From positions 6,439,501-6,503,500 of the forward strand of contig NC_070560.1 of NCBI RefSeq assembly GCF_026914185.1: DNA of 64,000 nt. The letters are read 5' to 3'. Positions 1 through 10,878 of the stretch are shown piece after piece; position 1 is the first letter of the stretch, and the number at the start of each line of letters is the position of its first letter. The stretch is from Puccinia triticina (taxonomy: Eukaryota > Basidiomycota > Pucciniomycetes > Pucciniales > Pucciniaceae). The notes below the pieces were generated by a model. It was not told the origin of the DNA. It worked only from the letters and a program-made list of their open reading frames with translations, and ran no database searches. Made by a program: the position numbers and the translations under genes.

Positions 1-2130
1 ATGGAGCTATACTTGCGGAGCTTTTGTGCATTGCTACATCACGGAGAGTTTTTACCACCCAATTTCTTACTTGCGGAGTTTTGCTGTGTGCAAGCGGAAC
101 GGCTGAAGCTTACATGGACTAGACAGATCATATCAGGCCCATTGCGGAGTGCTGAAGAAGGCTGCACATTGCAGAAACCCAGCGCTGATAACCATTCAAA
201 CCCTAAGTTATCTAGGAAAGGAGGCGTAGTGCCACATCTTATCAGGCAACACACTTTTATTTTGACACCACCTGCCGCGGGTATCCGGGTATCTGGTGCT
301 TTTTTGCCCAAAATACCGCACCCAGACTTGCGCGTGGGTACCAAAAGCTATATGGTGGGTACCCTCCCATGGGTCCACTTGGTGATCTCTAACTGTGGCC
401 ATGTCAGCTATTTGCTTTCACATCTGTGATCTTTTCTGTGTCCATTGTAGTGTTGGGGGTGAGGTCAGGGTTGGATTGGAAGGTTGTTGGGCAGAGTTAG
501 GATTGAAAGGGTTTCAAAGGGTTTTGTGGGAAAGGATTTAGAGTCCAACAGCTGGATCAAGGTGTTGGGGTTTGTATATCCAAGGTTTTGGATTCAGGGT
601 GGTTCAAGTTCTGCTATTCTGCTGTTGTCTGGTTTTTGGAGGGCTTAAATTTGTTTTTCTAGTCTCTGGGGTTTGCTTACCATTGTAGGTACTAGGCATG
701 AAGGGAGGATTGTGGGTTGGTGAAGGTAGGTGAGGTGTAGAGTAAGGATGGACCTGACTTAACTAAGGAGCACCCTGATGCTAAGCATCTCCCATTCCCA
801 ATGAGAGGATTATGAGTTATTGGTATTTGCGTGAGAGCTTCAGCAAAGTAGTGCCTTTTGGCCAACTTTTTGAATGAAAGTGAAATTACACAGCGCGCGC
901 TCATTGTGGGACATCCAGCTGAAGTGCAGAGGATAGCTGAGCATCTCAGCTTCAATGTACTCCACAAATGATAGAAGTTACACCAGAGAGGAAGTCTTGC
1001 CCTTGCCCAGTAGTTGAGGTGGGTAGAGGAGATAATCCTGTATCTCAATTGAATCCACATGTAACTTTGAGGAATTTACATACACAGTTCTGGCCAAACA
1101 CCCAAAAATGAGAAACTTTGAATGGGGGAAGGGAGGAAAGTGTTAGGAGGTATAATGCTCTGATTGGCACCAAAAGGTAGAGAAATTTTAGGTCTTTAAT
1201 CTGGTACCACAGGTTTGAAGTAATTTTCAGGGGAAGACACCCAAAAGGGGGGCAGGAAAAAACTCCCACCAAAAGGGCAAAATACCTCACACCAAAATTT
1301 TGTGATTACCTGTGCACTCTGCGCAAGGGTGCTCTGCGCCAGCCTAGGCTACCAGGGACCTCAAAAGTGAGGGACTTGTGATAAGTCAGGGATCAACAAG
1401 TTTTTGGAGTCAAGATTCTCAAGTTTTTGGAGGCAGAGTATTCCAGTTTCTGGTCTTCTTTTTAATTTGATGTCTTTGTCTCTGTGATGTAGATCCTGCA
1501 ATGTGTTATGGTCAAGTCTTTAGAGAGGTAGATGGGATCTGAGATTGGGTGTTCTGGAGGTTCTGGATCCTATATGGTAGATTTCAGGATGAGGAAGAGG
1601 TCTGGATATCCAGCCCCTCAAACTATGAGCAGTCTGTGACATGTACGTGTAAGATATGTACATGAGAGTCTGCACTGCAGAGCCTGCACTATGGTCCATA
1701 ACAGGGATCTTCTAGTGGAAGCAGAGGCAGAGCAGCACTTTGAAATCTTGCAGGACTGCTGTGAAAGAAATGGTGCATCACATTGTGCAATTGCACGTGA
1801 GGCTTGCTCTGCCAACTGGACCATGCAGGTTTTGATTCTAAGGGCCCAACCTTTGGGTCCTAGTACTGTAAACACAGCAGTATATTCCCAACCATGAGGC
1901 AGATAAATTCTCTGACAAATCAAAAGACAAAAACAAAACCATCTGCAGCTTGTTTTCCCAGGCTCTTGTTGGGCAAGGTATCTTTCAGTCTCAGCAGCCT
2001 CCTGGTGAACAATTGGGGTCTGTTGCTGCCCTTTTATACACCATGTGGGCCATGGGGGATGGGGGGCGTATGCAGGTATTTGCCAATACAGGGCCATTTT
2101 GGGTCTCCAGACTCCAGGGGTGGTGGTGTG
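1..2130. other. Intergenic, no supported gene
   Basis: Open frames here are short, lack family motifs and overlap on both strands. The only structure I can support is a dispersed repeat segment near 1545-1650. The rest looks like old, CpG-poor repeat-derived sequence. Confidence 0.5.
1545..1650. repeat. Dispersed repeat related to 25155-25285
   Basis: This segment shares an ordered series of words with about 25155-25285: a 'tctggatcc' start, 'atggtagatt', 'caggatgagga', 'ctccagcc/atccagcc', 'ctcaaac' and 'acatgtacgtgtaag'. The two are diverged copies of one unnamed repeat. The copy at 25 kb has also been tandemly duplicated. No coding potential is seen. Confidence 0.6.
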
Positions 2131-2795
2131 CACTGAAAAAGAAACTGGGTCCACTGCTCACAGTTGACATGCAGGATACTCCAGCAAAGCTGCCATTGTG
2201 ACTCTAGCTGGTTACATGATAGCCTTTTTTGGCACAGTTGCTGTGCAATGTGCACAGTGACTGTACATTGAAGCTTGGGTTGAGTTAAACTTTGAGAAAG
2301 GTTGGAGTAACACCACAAGCTTCCTTGGAGCAACAGTGGGCCGCTACACTACGCCAAAAAATGAGCTAACAGCGGATTACACAGCCCTTTCCGCAGCATT
2401 GAACCACTTGAACTGGTGAGAATATTCTAGGAGCCTCCCTGATCAAAATGGTCCAGCAGGACCATTGCATCAGGGAGTCAGGACATCCTGGTTACCAGAT
2501 GCAGAGCCAAAATTCCATTTTGAGGACAGTTCAGCTATCATAGTCTGTTTTGCAGCATTCAACTGCTTGCCTTGCGTTGATTGAAATGTAAGCCTCCTTG
2601 AGGGATCAGTCAATTAGGACTGCACAATTCAGGGAGTTTGGAAAATCCTGCTGCCAGCTGCGCCACTGTAATTGGCAGTTAGCTGATTTCTAGCGCAGCG
2701 TAGCGGCCCACCATTGCTTGGAGCAACACCACAAGTTTCCTTGGATTTTCCACATGTCAACTGCTCACAGTTGACACAGTTTTTTTTTTGCAGTG
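2131..2795. mobile_element. CACTA-like non-autonomous element, copy 1
   Basis: The ends form an inverted repeat of about 40 bp. The left end starts CACTGAAAAAGAAACT and runs to CAGTTGACATG, and the right end mirrors it with a long T run and GCAGTG. The flanking triplets GTG and GTC are compatible with a degraded 3-bp target duplication. Copies at 21763-23223 and 58043-58274 have the same ends and perfect 3-bp duplications. The CACT(A/G) terminus and 3-bp duplication fit the CACTA superfamily. No transposase is present, and another MITE is inserted at 2331-2716. Confidence 0.7.
2331..2716. mobile_element. MITE nested in CACTA-like copy 1
   Basis: The termini CAACAGTGGGCCGCTA and, read on the other strand, CAATGGTGGGCCGCTA form a TIR. 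Homology continues inward to AGCTAAC. CTTGGAG stands directly outside both ends (2324-2330 and 2717-2723), so the target duplication is 7 bp, or 8 bp if one ambiguous C is counted. That size suggests a hAT or related element. No coding capacity. Confidence 0.65.
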
Positions 2796-3186
2796 GTCAT
2801 ACTCATTTTGGCCTGGGTGTGGTGCCACACCCCTTCTCAATTTGCCCTGTGGTGTAGGGAAAAGTGGTAGAGCCCTCTGATGATGACACATGGGCCATTG
2901 TTATCCAATGGACTTTCAACACAGGTTACTGGATGTCACCTGACAGCCTATTCACATCAATTTTTTCATGGTGTGTGGCACACATTTTTGAGGGGAAAGT
3001 GTTTTCTGTAAGAAAAGTCAATTTCCAGCCAAAAAAACAGCCTTTTGAGCTGCTATGGTACATTCCCTAAGTCCGTCTGCTGTTCTCCAAAACCAGCAAG
3101 CAGAGCAGCGTAAGCAAACAAGCAGCGCTGACCCTCCTATGTGAATTGTCCTATTTGGCTGGTTTCAAACTTTGGCATCATATTAT

Positions 3187-3553
3187 TAGGGGGATTCAAA
3201 GTTGGCCATGCACAACTTGCATGCACTTTTGCAAGTCAGTGGAGGACTTCCCGCCGATCTGGAAACCCAGATTTTCCCAGATTTTGCAGGGACATCTAGG
3301 CAGATTGGGGATTTGGGAGGATTGAGCCCAGATTTCCCCGCAAAATCTAGAAAAATCTGAGTTCCCAGATTGACAGGAAGTCCTCCAGTGTTCAAGGCTT
3401 TTATTGAACACCAAATTTCAAAAATACATTCAAGCAGGCTTAGGGGGTGTAGTACAGTGTGGCTTGCATGAACTTTTGCAACTCAGTGTTCAAGAATGAA
3501 CTTGATCACCGACTTGCAAAAAAGTCGCATCTGGCCAACTTCGAAATCCCCTA
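3187..3553. mobile_element. MITE with TAGGGG ends and TTAT duplication
   Basis: The left end TAGGGGGATTCAAAGTTGG is matched on the opposite strand of the right end by TAGGGGATTTCGAAGTTGG, and the similarity continues through TTTTGCAAGTC. TTAT flanks both ends (3183-3186, 3554-3557). A second inverted repeat, GGAGGACTTCC...GGAAGTCCTCC at 3237-3390, lies inside, which suggests a nested MITE. Related inner sequence recurs near 15365-15510 and 17130-17280. Confidence 0.65.
3237..3390. mobile_element. Inner MITE with GGAGGACTTCC ends
   Basis: A compact palindromic element whose ends are CAGTGGAGGACTTCC and, inverted, CACTGGAGGACTTCC, followed by repeated 'cagatttt' words. I could not identify a clear target duplication, so the exact borders are approximate. 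Confidence 0.5.
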
Positions 3554-3800
3554 TTATACAGTTCACCCTGTACATATATTTGAGCCAGCCTATGTACAGC
3601 AAGCAATCTAAACAATTGACTCCTCATTATCAACACCCTAGACTTAGGTCGTCAACCGACGAGTCGGCCCGGCCCAGCCTCACCGCCAAACTGACTTCTT
3701 GATCAAATCTCGGTTGCATAATTTCATAGGGTCAAGACGCAAGAGGACATGGAGGATGGAAGAGCAACGAAGGGCATTGACGAGTTTTCTGACTTTCATC

Positions 3801-4652
3801 TTAGTTGGCAGCATCCAGAATTGTTGAGTCACCAGCGTCCAGGCTACATGATCAACGACGAGCACACAAAAAAGTATATATCCAGAGGAGAAAAAAGGAA
3901 CGGGAGAAAGGTGGCCAATCGGAGGTCCAAGTCAGTTGTCGATTTCCTTCGCGGTACTGAAAGCCCAAGCTGGAGGGGAAGGAAAGAGCGCGTACATAGT
4001 CAAGATTCCAACTCGAAATAGCTTTCCGGAGGCGGTACCAAGAGCGACGTTAGATCCCTGGTACAAGTGTACTGGAGTCTAATGTGATGAAAAGCCCAGT
4101 AAAACCATATATCAACAACTCTGTGAACTTGAAGGATGAGAAAATTGCCTACCTTGGACAACATGGCGTAGTATTCGATCTCGGATCGTCGAAGAGGAGG
4201 GGTGTTTCCGGAGATCAATACCAATTTGGCTGTCGAGGTGAGGTTGGATAGCGTGTGATTTTTTTATTTTGTTGGGTAGTGGTGGGTAGGTCAAGAACAA
4301 GTCATGAATCAGTTTCGGTCGCATCGGTCTGAGGCTTGGAGATTTGATTGTGTTGTGAGGACGCGGAATCAGAAGATGTAGATCGGGTGTGATTCCTGCT
4401 GGGCGGGATTGAGGAACGAGGCAGTTCTTGGCGTCGTGGTGTGGTGTTCGAGTGTAGGCGAGCGAGTCACAAGAGCTTGTGGAGGGGGGCAGCCGGAAAA
4501 ATGTAAAATGGAAAGAGGACCATACCTTTGCCGCTTCGCATGCTCTTGAGGGTGCTCTTGTAGCCGAGCAAGTACTTCCCACTCTTGATGGTGAGGGCAA
4601 GTCGCGAGTTGATGTTCTCGGCGGACTTTTTGACCTTCTTGGTGGGTGCCAT
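3801..4652 (-). CDS. RPL30: 60S ribosomal protein eL30
   Basis: Structural protein of the large cytosolic ribosomal subunit, in the L7Ae/L30e fold family. Four exons fit: 4526-4652, 4153-4229, 3996-4078 and 3801-3843 (330 nt, 109 residues, the usual eL30 length). The N-terminus [18 protein letters not shown], the SGKYLLGYK segment and the [13 protein letters not shown] motif are diagnostic. The joined C-terminus ends [18 protein letters not shown], matching the fungal -AGDSDIL- ending. All donors are GT (gtatgg, gtaggc, gtacgc). The usual cysteines of NCPPL and GTACGK are Thr and Ser here. Yeast L30 autoregulates through its own pre-mRNA; whether that applies here is unknown. The next gene on the same strand, PGDH, ends about 650 bp upstream of the start. 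Confidence 0.93.
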
Positions 4653-5309
4653 TGTATCGTGATCTTGGAGCGGAAGCTGAGGAAAGCGTCGTCCGGCCTG
4701 GGAGGTGTGAGGTGCGGTCCTTCCGTGGAAGCGGGCCCGGCCTGGCACACTCCGTCTGGCTGTGGCTTCTCTCACCAGTTTTGCTGCGTCCCACTGCGCA
4801 GTCCGACCGGTACTCTTTCCAGTAGACCTCCGTCTAGGGTTTCGCACCCCGTTCCCCCCGCAAACGGGTCACCCCACTCCAGCTTCCCATGTGTGGCCTC
4901 AGGGTCGGATCTTGGGTGTCCGAAGACCGATCCGGAGGTATCCTCGAGCAGTCTCGGATCAAGTCGGGTACTTATTGACATATATAATTGCTTTTGAAGA
5001 AGGAGGTCGGCTCAAGGGATGTTTGTTCTAAGAGATCCAAAATCTGTCACCTTTGTACGAGTCCGACATCCGTCAGCAACATGCAGCTCCAACTCTCATG
5101 ACTTTGCCACAGAACCTCGCAGAGCCCCTTGGAGAATTCGTAAGGATGAACCCTACCCTCATAATGAGGAGGAATTGAGATGATAAATGTATCTGATAGA
5201 TTGAAATGATGTCATTCATATCATAGCTGTCATAAAAGATATATTCAATAAAATTCTAGAAATGTTTCTTAGGATAAAAAAAGTAGAGGGTTTTATTTGA
5301 AGAACGAAG
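4653..5309. other. RPL30 promoter and PGDH 3' region
   Basis: Intergenic between two minus-strand genes, so it should hold the RPL30 promoter and the PGDH 3' UTR. The sequence next to RPL30 is GC- and pyrimidine-rich on the sense strand, and the part next to PGDH is AT-rich. I see no other gene. Confidence 0.5.
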
Positions 5310-6930
5310 TCAATAGAGTACTCTTGTTTTAATATTGCTAGAGGTACTTGAGATGCCAGAGAATAGATCTGAGATTTCGATGTTAGAGGTACGGTTGTCG
5401 GTATCGCTGAGCTGGATGTCGGCCATTAGATAAGCGATATCAGCTTTACTGTCTGAATATTGCTTCTCGACGTTGTAATCAGCCAGGATCGAGTTGATGT
5501 TTTTGAGTACACCAGGCTGGTTGTGATGGGCATGGCAGACCCTGACGAGGCCGGACTCGAGGATCGGACGCAGGGAGACCTCGGGGAAGTTGACAGAGGT
5601 GACGGTGGAGCCGAAGGTAAGATATTTGATCATCGAGTTTGAGACTTCGTTGCCGATTGCCTTCTGGGCCTCTTCTGTCGACCCGCCGATGTGTGAGGTG
5701 AGGATCACGTTTCGAAGGGCAAGCAGTCGGCTCGTCCACGGGTTCAATTTGTCGTCGAAGCTTTCGCTGTTTGATCCAGGCTCGTTGGGGAAGACGTCCA
5801 GGGCCGCCCCGGCGATCCGGCCGGCCTCCATAGCCTCAATCAGTGCTGGGATGTCAATCACCCGGCCGCGGGAGTTGTTGATCAGATAGCTGCCCGACTT
5901 CATATGTCCGAGTTCCTTGGCCGAGATCAAATTGATGGTCTCCGGCAGTTCAGGCACGTGAAGAGTGACGAAGTCCGCCTGACTGAGCATGCCCTCCAGA
6001 GTGTCGATCTGGGTGGCCGAGCCGAGCGGCATGATCGGCAGGACGTCGTAGTAGATCACGTTCATCCCCATCGCCTCAGCCAAGACACTCAGCTGAGAGC
6101 CGATATGTCCATAGCCTACGATCCCTAGCGTCTTGCCTCGTACCTCGTAGCAGCCCTTGGAGACCTTGTTCCAGACTCCGTTGTGGATCTCCGTCGATCG
6201 GTCCGTCAGTTGTCGGGCTAGCGCAATCAGCTCGCCGATCACCAATTCGGCGACCGAGCGCGAGTTGGAGAACGGCGAATTGAAGACACAGATCCCGGCC
6301 GATGCCGCAGCTTCCAAATCGACCTGGTTGGTACCAATACAAAAACAACCGATAACCAATAACTAGACATAAAGAGGTGAAAACAGGCTCAAATTAGTAT
6401 GCCGCCGTGCATTAGAGGGGCGCGGATGGAAAAAATAAAATCAAGCAAAAACGAACGTTTGAGCCGGCCTCTTTGATTACTCGGTCGGTTACTCTAGTTT
6501 TGCTCCTGATTCCGAGTCCGGAGTAGTGATTCGATCGAAGGTGATCGATCAGCTGGTCCTCGTTGAGGGCATGTTTGATCTCCTCGACAGTGTAGCCATG
6601 GTCCTGGAAGAGCTTGACGGCGATCGGGTTGATATTCTCGAGCAGGAGGATGCGGGTCTCCTTGACTGCCCAGGGGGTAAGCACCTTGGGCACGCTGAGT
6701 GCACGGGAGTGTTGGTTCCTCGGGGCTGCGGATCGGAGCCGGTCCTCGGAGTCATTCCTGCCGGCCGGCTCGGTCTCTCTGTGCGGAGGGGGTGCATCGG
6801 CTGTGTCGGTTTCGGCGCCCATCTTCAGAGCGTTCCTGGTGGTTTGCGGACGAGTCTCGCAGGTGACAGAGTTGTCTGACGGTGGCTCTGACCTTTTTAT
6901 GTTTGCATTCAACTGAACATCTTCTTCCAA
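5310..6930 (-). CDS. SER3: D-3-phosphoglycerate dehydrogenase
   Basis: Oxidises 3-phosphoglycerate to 3-phosphohydroxypyruvate with NAD+, the first step of the phosphorylated serine pathway, in the cytosol. Two exons, 6457-6930 and 5310-6362 (508 residues), are joined in phase 0 through a gttcgt donor to give AGSN-LLVIGCFCIGTNQVDL. Visible motifs are GIRSKTR, the block FNSPFSNSRSVAELVIGE, the nucleotide-binding GYGHIGSQL, the active-site arginine in NNSRGRVID and histidine in TSHIGGSTEEA. A C-terminal ACT-type regulatory domain (HNQPGVLKNINSILADYN) ends in RVLY. Similarity to yeast Ser3/Ser33 runs along the whole protein. The start at 6930 gives a longer low-complexity N-terminus than yeast; Met37 would give 472 residues, closer to the family. 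Confidence 0.95.
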
Positions 6931-7541
6931 CTTCCCGATTGGCTGGGGATCTCCCGGACCGGAAACCTAAAATAAATATGTACATGCAATAACATAGCAC
7001 CGGCAAGGCTGCCACCCGAACTGCGCTCCCCGGGGCATTCCAATGGAGTCTGCGGCTGCTGCCAAGAAAGCATGTGTCCATGCCGCACTTGTTGCTGGGA
7101 TGGCCAGGTGCCTACGTGCCATCATTGATAGATTGGAGATTTGCTCAATAGAGAACAATAATATCCCATTGAAGAGGGAAGAATTGGAAGGGATAATCAT
7201 CTCCAGGATTCAGGAAAGAACTCTCTTGCGATGACTAGTAAGCTATCCACGTCATCCTACGTGATCGCACCTCACAGCTGGAATGTAGAAATTTGCAACC
7301 TTTGGCGAAAGCATTAGCTGACCAAAAGTCGTTGTTGATAACCCTTTAGACCACAAAATCTCAACACGCCGGATACATGCTACGTTGATATCCTCGCATG
7401 TACGAACCGTTGATGAATGTAGAAGAACCTGCAAAAGTGCTTGTACATTACACATTGATTTAATTGGAAACAAGAGGAACAACTATGTACTACTGGATCA
7501 AACAAACGCGGATTAAATTTGGGCAGAGTGTGCGATAGGAA
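6931..7541. other. Intergenic, PGDH promoter
   Basis: Lies between the PGDH start and the end of the next minus-strand gene. A 63-codon plus-strand frame at 7043-7234 has no recognisable motif and is not called. Nothing else is seen. Confidence 0.4.
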
Positions 7542-9701
7542 TCAGCGGGGTGGACGAGTGATCCGGGAGTGAGGTTTGCCGAGATCAAATTTCCTCTGAA
7601 CGGTTGAATCGGTCCTTGAACGCGAAGATGAGGATGTTGTTGTTGATGGTACTTGTGCAGCGGTGGAGGTAGAAGGGTTGAGGGTTCTGATGGGTAGAGC
7701 GGGTTTACTGGTAGTTGCCGAGCTGCCGGTAGCAGCAGTAGCTGTAGTAGAGCTTCCCGAGGTTCCAGCGTCCTCTCCAGTGATTGATAACAAAGATTTC
7801 AATACCGCCGTCCGGCTCCGGCTCGACGAGGGCTTGGAAAGACTAGCGACAGAAGTCGGGACGTGTTGTTTGACTCTATGGACTGTGCCTATACCCTTCG
7901 AAATCGACGATCTTGCCTTGCCCGTCCTCATCGGTAAAACCTTGGCCGTGGAGCTTTTCGACTTGGTGCAAACGACCAAACTCTCTAGCGTTTCGTTCCC
8001 TTTTTCGTTGGATGGCCGGCTCGGATCGGCCGCTTGACTACCGGCCGTCTTGCTCGTCGAGGTCGACTGCTTGGGAGTCGGGTTCATGTCCAGCTCTTTC
8101 AGTATTTTTTCACGCTCCTCGTTCAACTTGCGCATCTCTATCTCCGCTCGCTGCTTGGAAAGTTCGATGGCCTCTTGTGCTAATTTCTTTCTTTCTTCCG
8201 ATAAGGCTTCAAATCGCATTGGTATTTTCGGCTGAGCGATTTCGAAGCTGTTCTCACTAAATACATACTTTTAGCACTGCGCACGCTTTTGTTCATGATT
8301 GCAGTGAACTGAAACTATGCTTACAGGGTGACATCTTCCATTCCATTCGCTCGCGCTACTCCGCCGGCCAAGCCAGTATGAGCCCATCCTTCAATAGTGG
8401 CTTCGGCTTCTTTCAGTGACAACTTGAGCATCTCGACTTCTTTTTCAAGGTTAGTCCGCATCTTCTCAAGTTCTTTTTTAGACTTGATCCTCTCCTGTTC
8501 TGCAAGTGAACTGGTTTCAGTTAATTTACTCTGTAGTTCTTCGACCAGCTTCATCACTTCAAGCACTCTTTCACGAAGTTTGTAAGTCACTATGGATAGT
8601 CTCTTGTAGATTTTCGGCAATGGTACATTAGAGCTCGGGGCACTGATAAACCGATTATCTTCATCGAGGGGGTCCTCATCATCGATCTCAAAATTCGAGC
8701 CCCCGGGATCATTAGGATTCGCGATTTCTGATATCAGGTCAATCAATTGTTGTTCATAAAGCCCCAGATATTCTCGGAGTCTTGAATTATCAATTTGAAG
8801 TTGCTTGTTCTGGTCCCGCGAGGATTTAAGATCGAATTCGAGTAGCCCGACGCGTCCGCCACCTGTAGTGTCAACTCGGGTCGCGAGAGGGGCTGATGAA
8901 GTCCAGTTTAGAGAAGACGGGAGAGGAAGGTCCTTGCTGGATGATAGCTTTGTCAGACGTCGTTGGAGTTCATCGAGTTCATTAGTCTTCTTCCGCAGTT
9001 CGTGGACACTAGTCGTTTTGATCAGTCGTTCAGCATTCTTCAGCTTGGAATAGTCATCTCGCGTCTTTCGATGTCTAGCTTTTTCGAGTTCAAGTTCCTT
9101 CTGTGCCGCACTATTCTTAGCGATCTTGTCAGCCGTGGTTTTGGGGATATATGGGTGGATCTATGATACTCAACTTTGCTCGATTTGTGCTTGCAGTTGC
9201 CTCCTGTTGTGCCTCAAGTTTATCCTTCTCAGCGCGTTCCAGAAATCCTTCCAGGCGGGTATGCTCATAGGATAGTTCTCTCTGCTTAGCCAACAGGCCT
9301 TCACGAATCGTCATCTCCTTCTACTGATGATTCGCATGTGAGCTTCAGGCCACAGGACGAAAGGCGGCGCAGAGGATTGACTGACCGAGCGAGATGCGAC
9401 CATAGACCAGATGGCTTTGATCAGATATTTTTGACCTTGGATTGAGCCTCCATTGAGGGTGTCAGCTGGTAGTGGCTGCCGTAGGAATCCGGCTGAGATG
9501 AGCTGGGTGGAAAGTTGGGCAAGTTCTTCGGAGTGAGTATCATCCCGGGCAGCTGTGTCAAGATGACTGTGAGTAAGGAATGTTAATGGGCAAGACTAGT
9601 AGAGGGTAAGACGAGGGGAGCGAAATTGTTGACGAAACTCACGAGGCCGACGAGGAGGATGCCTGGACGGGATGGCTGGACTGCTGTTCGGAGGGAACCA
9701 T
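7542..9701 (-). CDS. ADIP/Msd1/SSX2IP-like coiled-coil protein
   Basis: Exons: 9643-9701, 9386-9566, about 9180-9320, about 8325-9130 and 7542-8256. Exon 1 encodes MVPSEQQSSHPVQ and joins SHLDTAARDDTHSEELAQLS. The N-terminal block GFLRQPLPADTLNGG...YLIKAIWSMVASRS is followed by MTIREGLLAKQRELSYEHTRLEGFLERAEKD, long coiled coils, and FEALSEERKKLAQEAIELSKQRAEIE. This layout fits the ADIP family (animal SSX2IP, fission yeast Msd1), which anchors microtubule minus ends at spindle pole bodies. The C-terminal 150 residues are Ser/Thr/Ala-rich and basic. The exon 3/4 junction is unresolved: no GT donor of the right phase is present, so a GC donor or sequence error is likely. The family call is by pattern memory, not by search. 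Confidence 0.7.
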
Positions 9702-10878
9702 TGGTTGTGTGCTTGGTTGATCAGAGAATTGCTGTGCAGTACTTAGTCCAGAATAATTTTCGGTTACTGCATGAAGCCCAGGCCGGGAATCTCCGGGGCC
9801 CATTCGGGGACCTGCCAGCTACAAGTTTATGTACCACTTCATCAAGCAAACAGATGCAAATTTCTGCAGTTTTTTCTTTTCTTTTTTTATCTTGCCCAAT
9901 TTTTGAAACAGTCGAACCATATCACGAATCCCACTCGCCGATGCATTCTTGCCATGTTTGCTTCAAATTGTAGGGGCTGATTGTAAATAAGTTGCAAACA
10001 TCAGAGATTCTGAAGGCAGGAAAGAGCTAGCTCTTCATCCACATGAAAAATATGACTTATAGTTAAGGTAGGGTTGATCAAAGGACTTGATCAAATCCCA
10101 ATCAAGAAACAAGTTCAATCCATAGTGCCGCAATGTCCATTCTCTGCACCTTCACTTAAAACCACCATGAAGAAAACTGTGTGTGGAACTAGCGCTAACT
10201 TAACAAAGTGCCTCGCAGCCACTGGGCCGATGATTTCACCGGAAGAAACTAAATACCACCAAGCGTTGTTCAGAGGAACGAGTAGATGCCAGACACCAAT
10301 TGGTTGATGAGATGATAAGCCGGGGCCCTGAAACATACAGGACCACAGTCAAGTTTGCCTGCAGGTGCTACAGGCCGCCGAGGAAAAAGCGGACTTTGCT
10401 GCCTGCAGGTTTTTTCCAAGGAGGACCGGAGAGGAGGACTTCGTGGCGGGATTAAGGCGATCGCAATAAATGCATATCCGATGGTCAACTCCCGAGCAAA
10501 GATTTGCTCATCTGGTCTTCGATCGATCGAGGATAGCAGCTAAATATGTGAGCACAACCATGTTTTATTCATTGCTGTTGTCCGCAGATCTGTTGTATGT
10601 AGATCTTTGAGCCTCGACAGAGCCAGTGGCAAGAGGCAAGGTTAGCTCAGGATATCAACTTCTTATCTTTTTTTATGCTGCCACATGCTCGAGCCAGTCC
10701 TGATACACCATCGGCTATCAAACATATATACGCAGCAAAACCTTTGCATCTTTCGCTCTGGTCTCCTGTCTTAGTTGAAGTGCCCTCCTTGAATTACGGC
10801 ATATAGAAATGTTGAGTGGAATTTGTTTTGCTTGTACGATAGCAAACGCAACTAACCGTCTTTTGTTTCTTAATCAGA
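9702..10878. promoter_or_regulatory. Divergent promoter region, ADIP-like / SDR
   Basis: About 1.2 kb separates two head-to-head genes. A TATA-like ATATATA occurs at about 10724-10730, roughly 150 bp upstream of the SDR start. A pyrimidine-rich tract, where fungal transcription often starts, follows it. GC-rich words around a TGCCTGCAGG palindrome occur near 10350-10410. I see no other gene. Confidence 0.4.

Noticed and set aside
1..429. 142-codon open frame from the first base
   Set aside because: No family motif, competing frames on the other strand, and repeat-like surroundings; likely chance.
7043..7234. 63-codon plus-strand frame in the PGDH promoter
   Set aside because: No motif, no splice context and short length.
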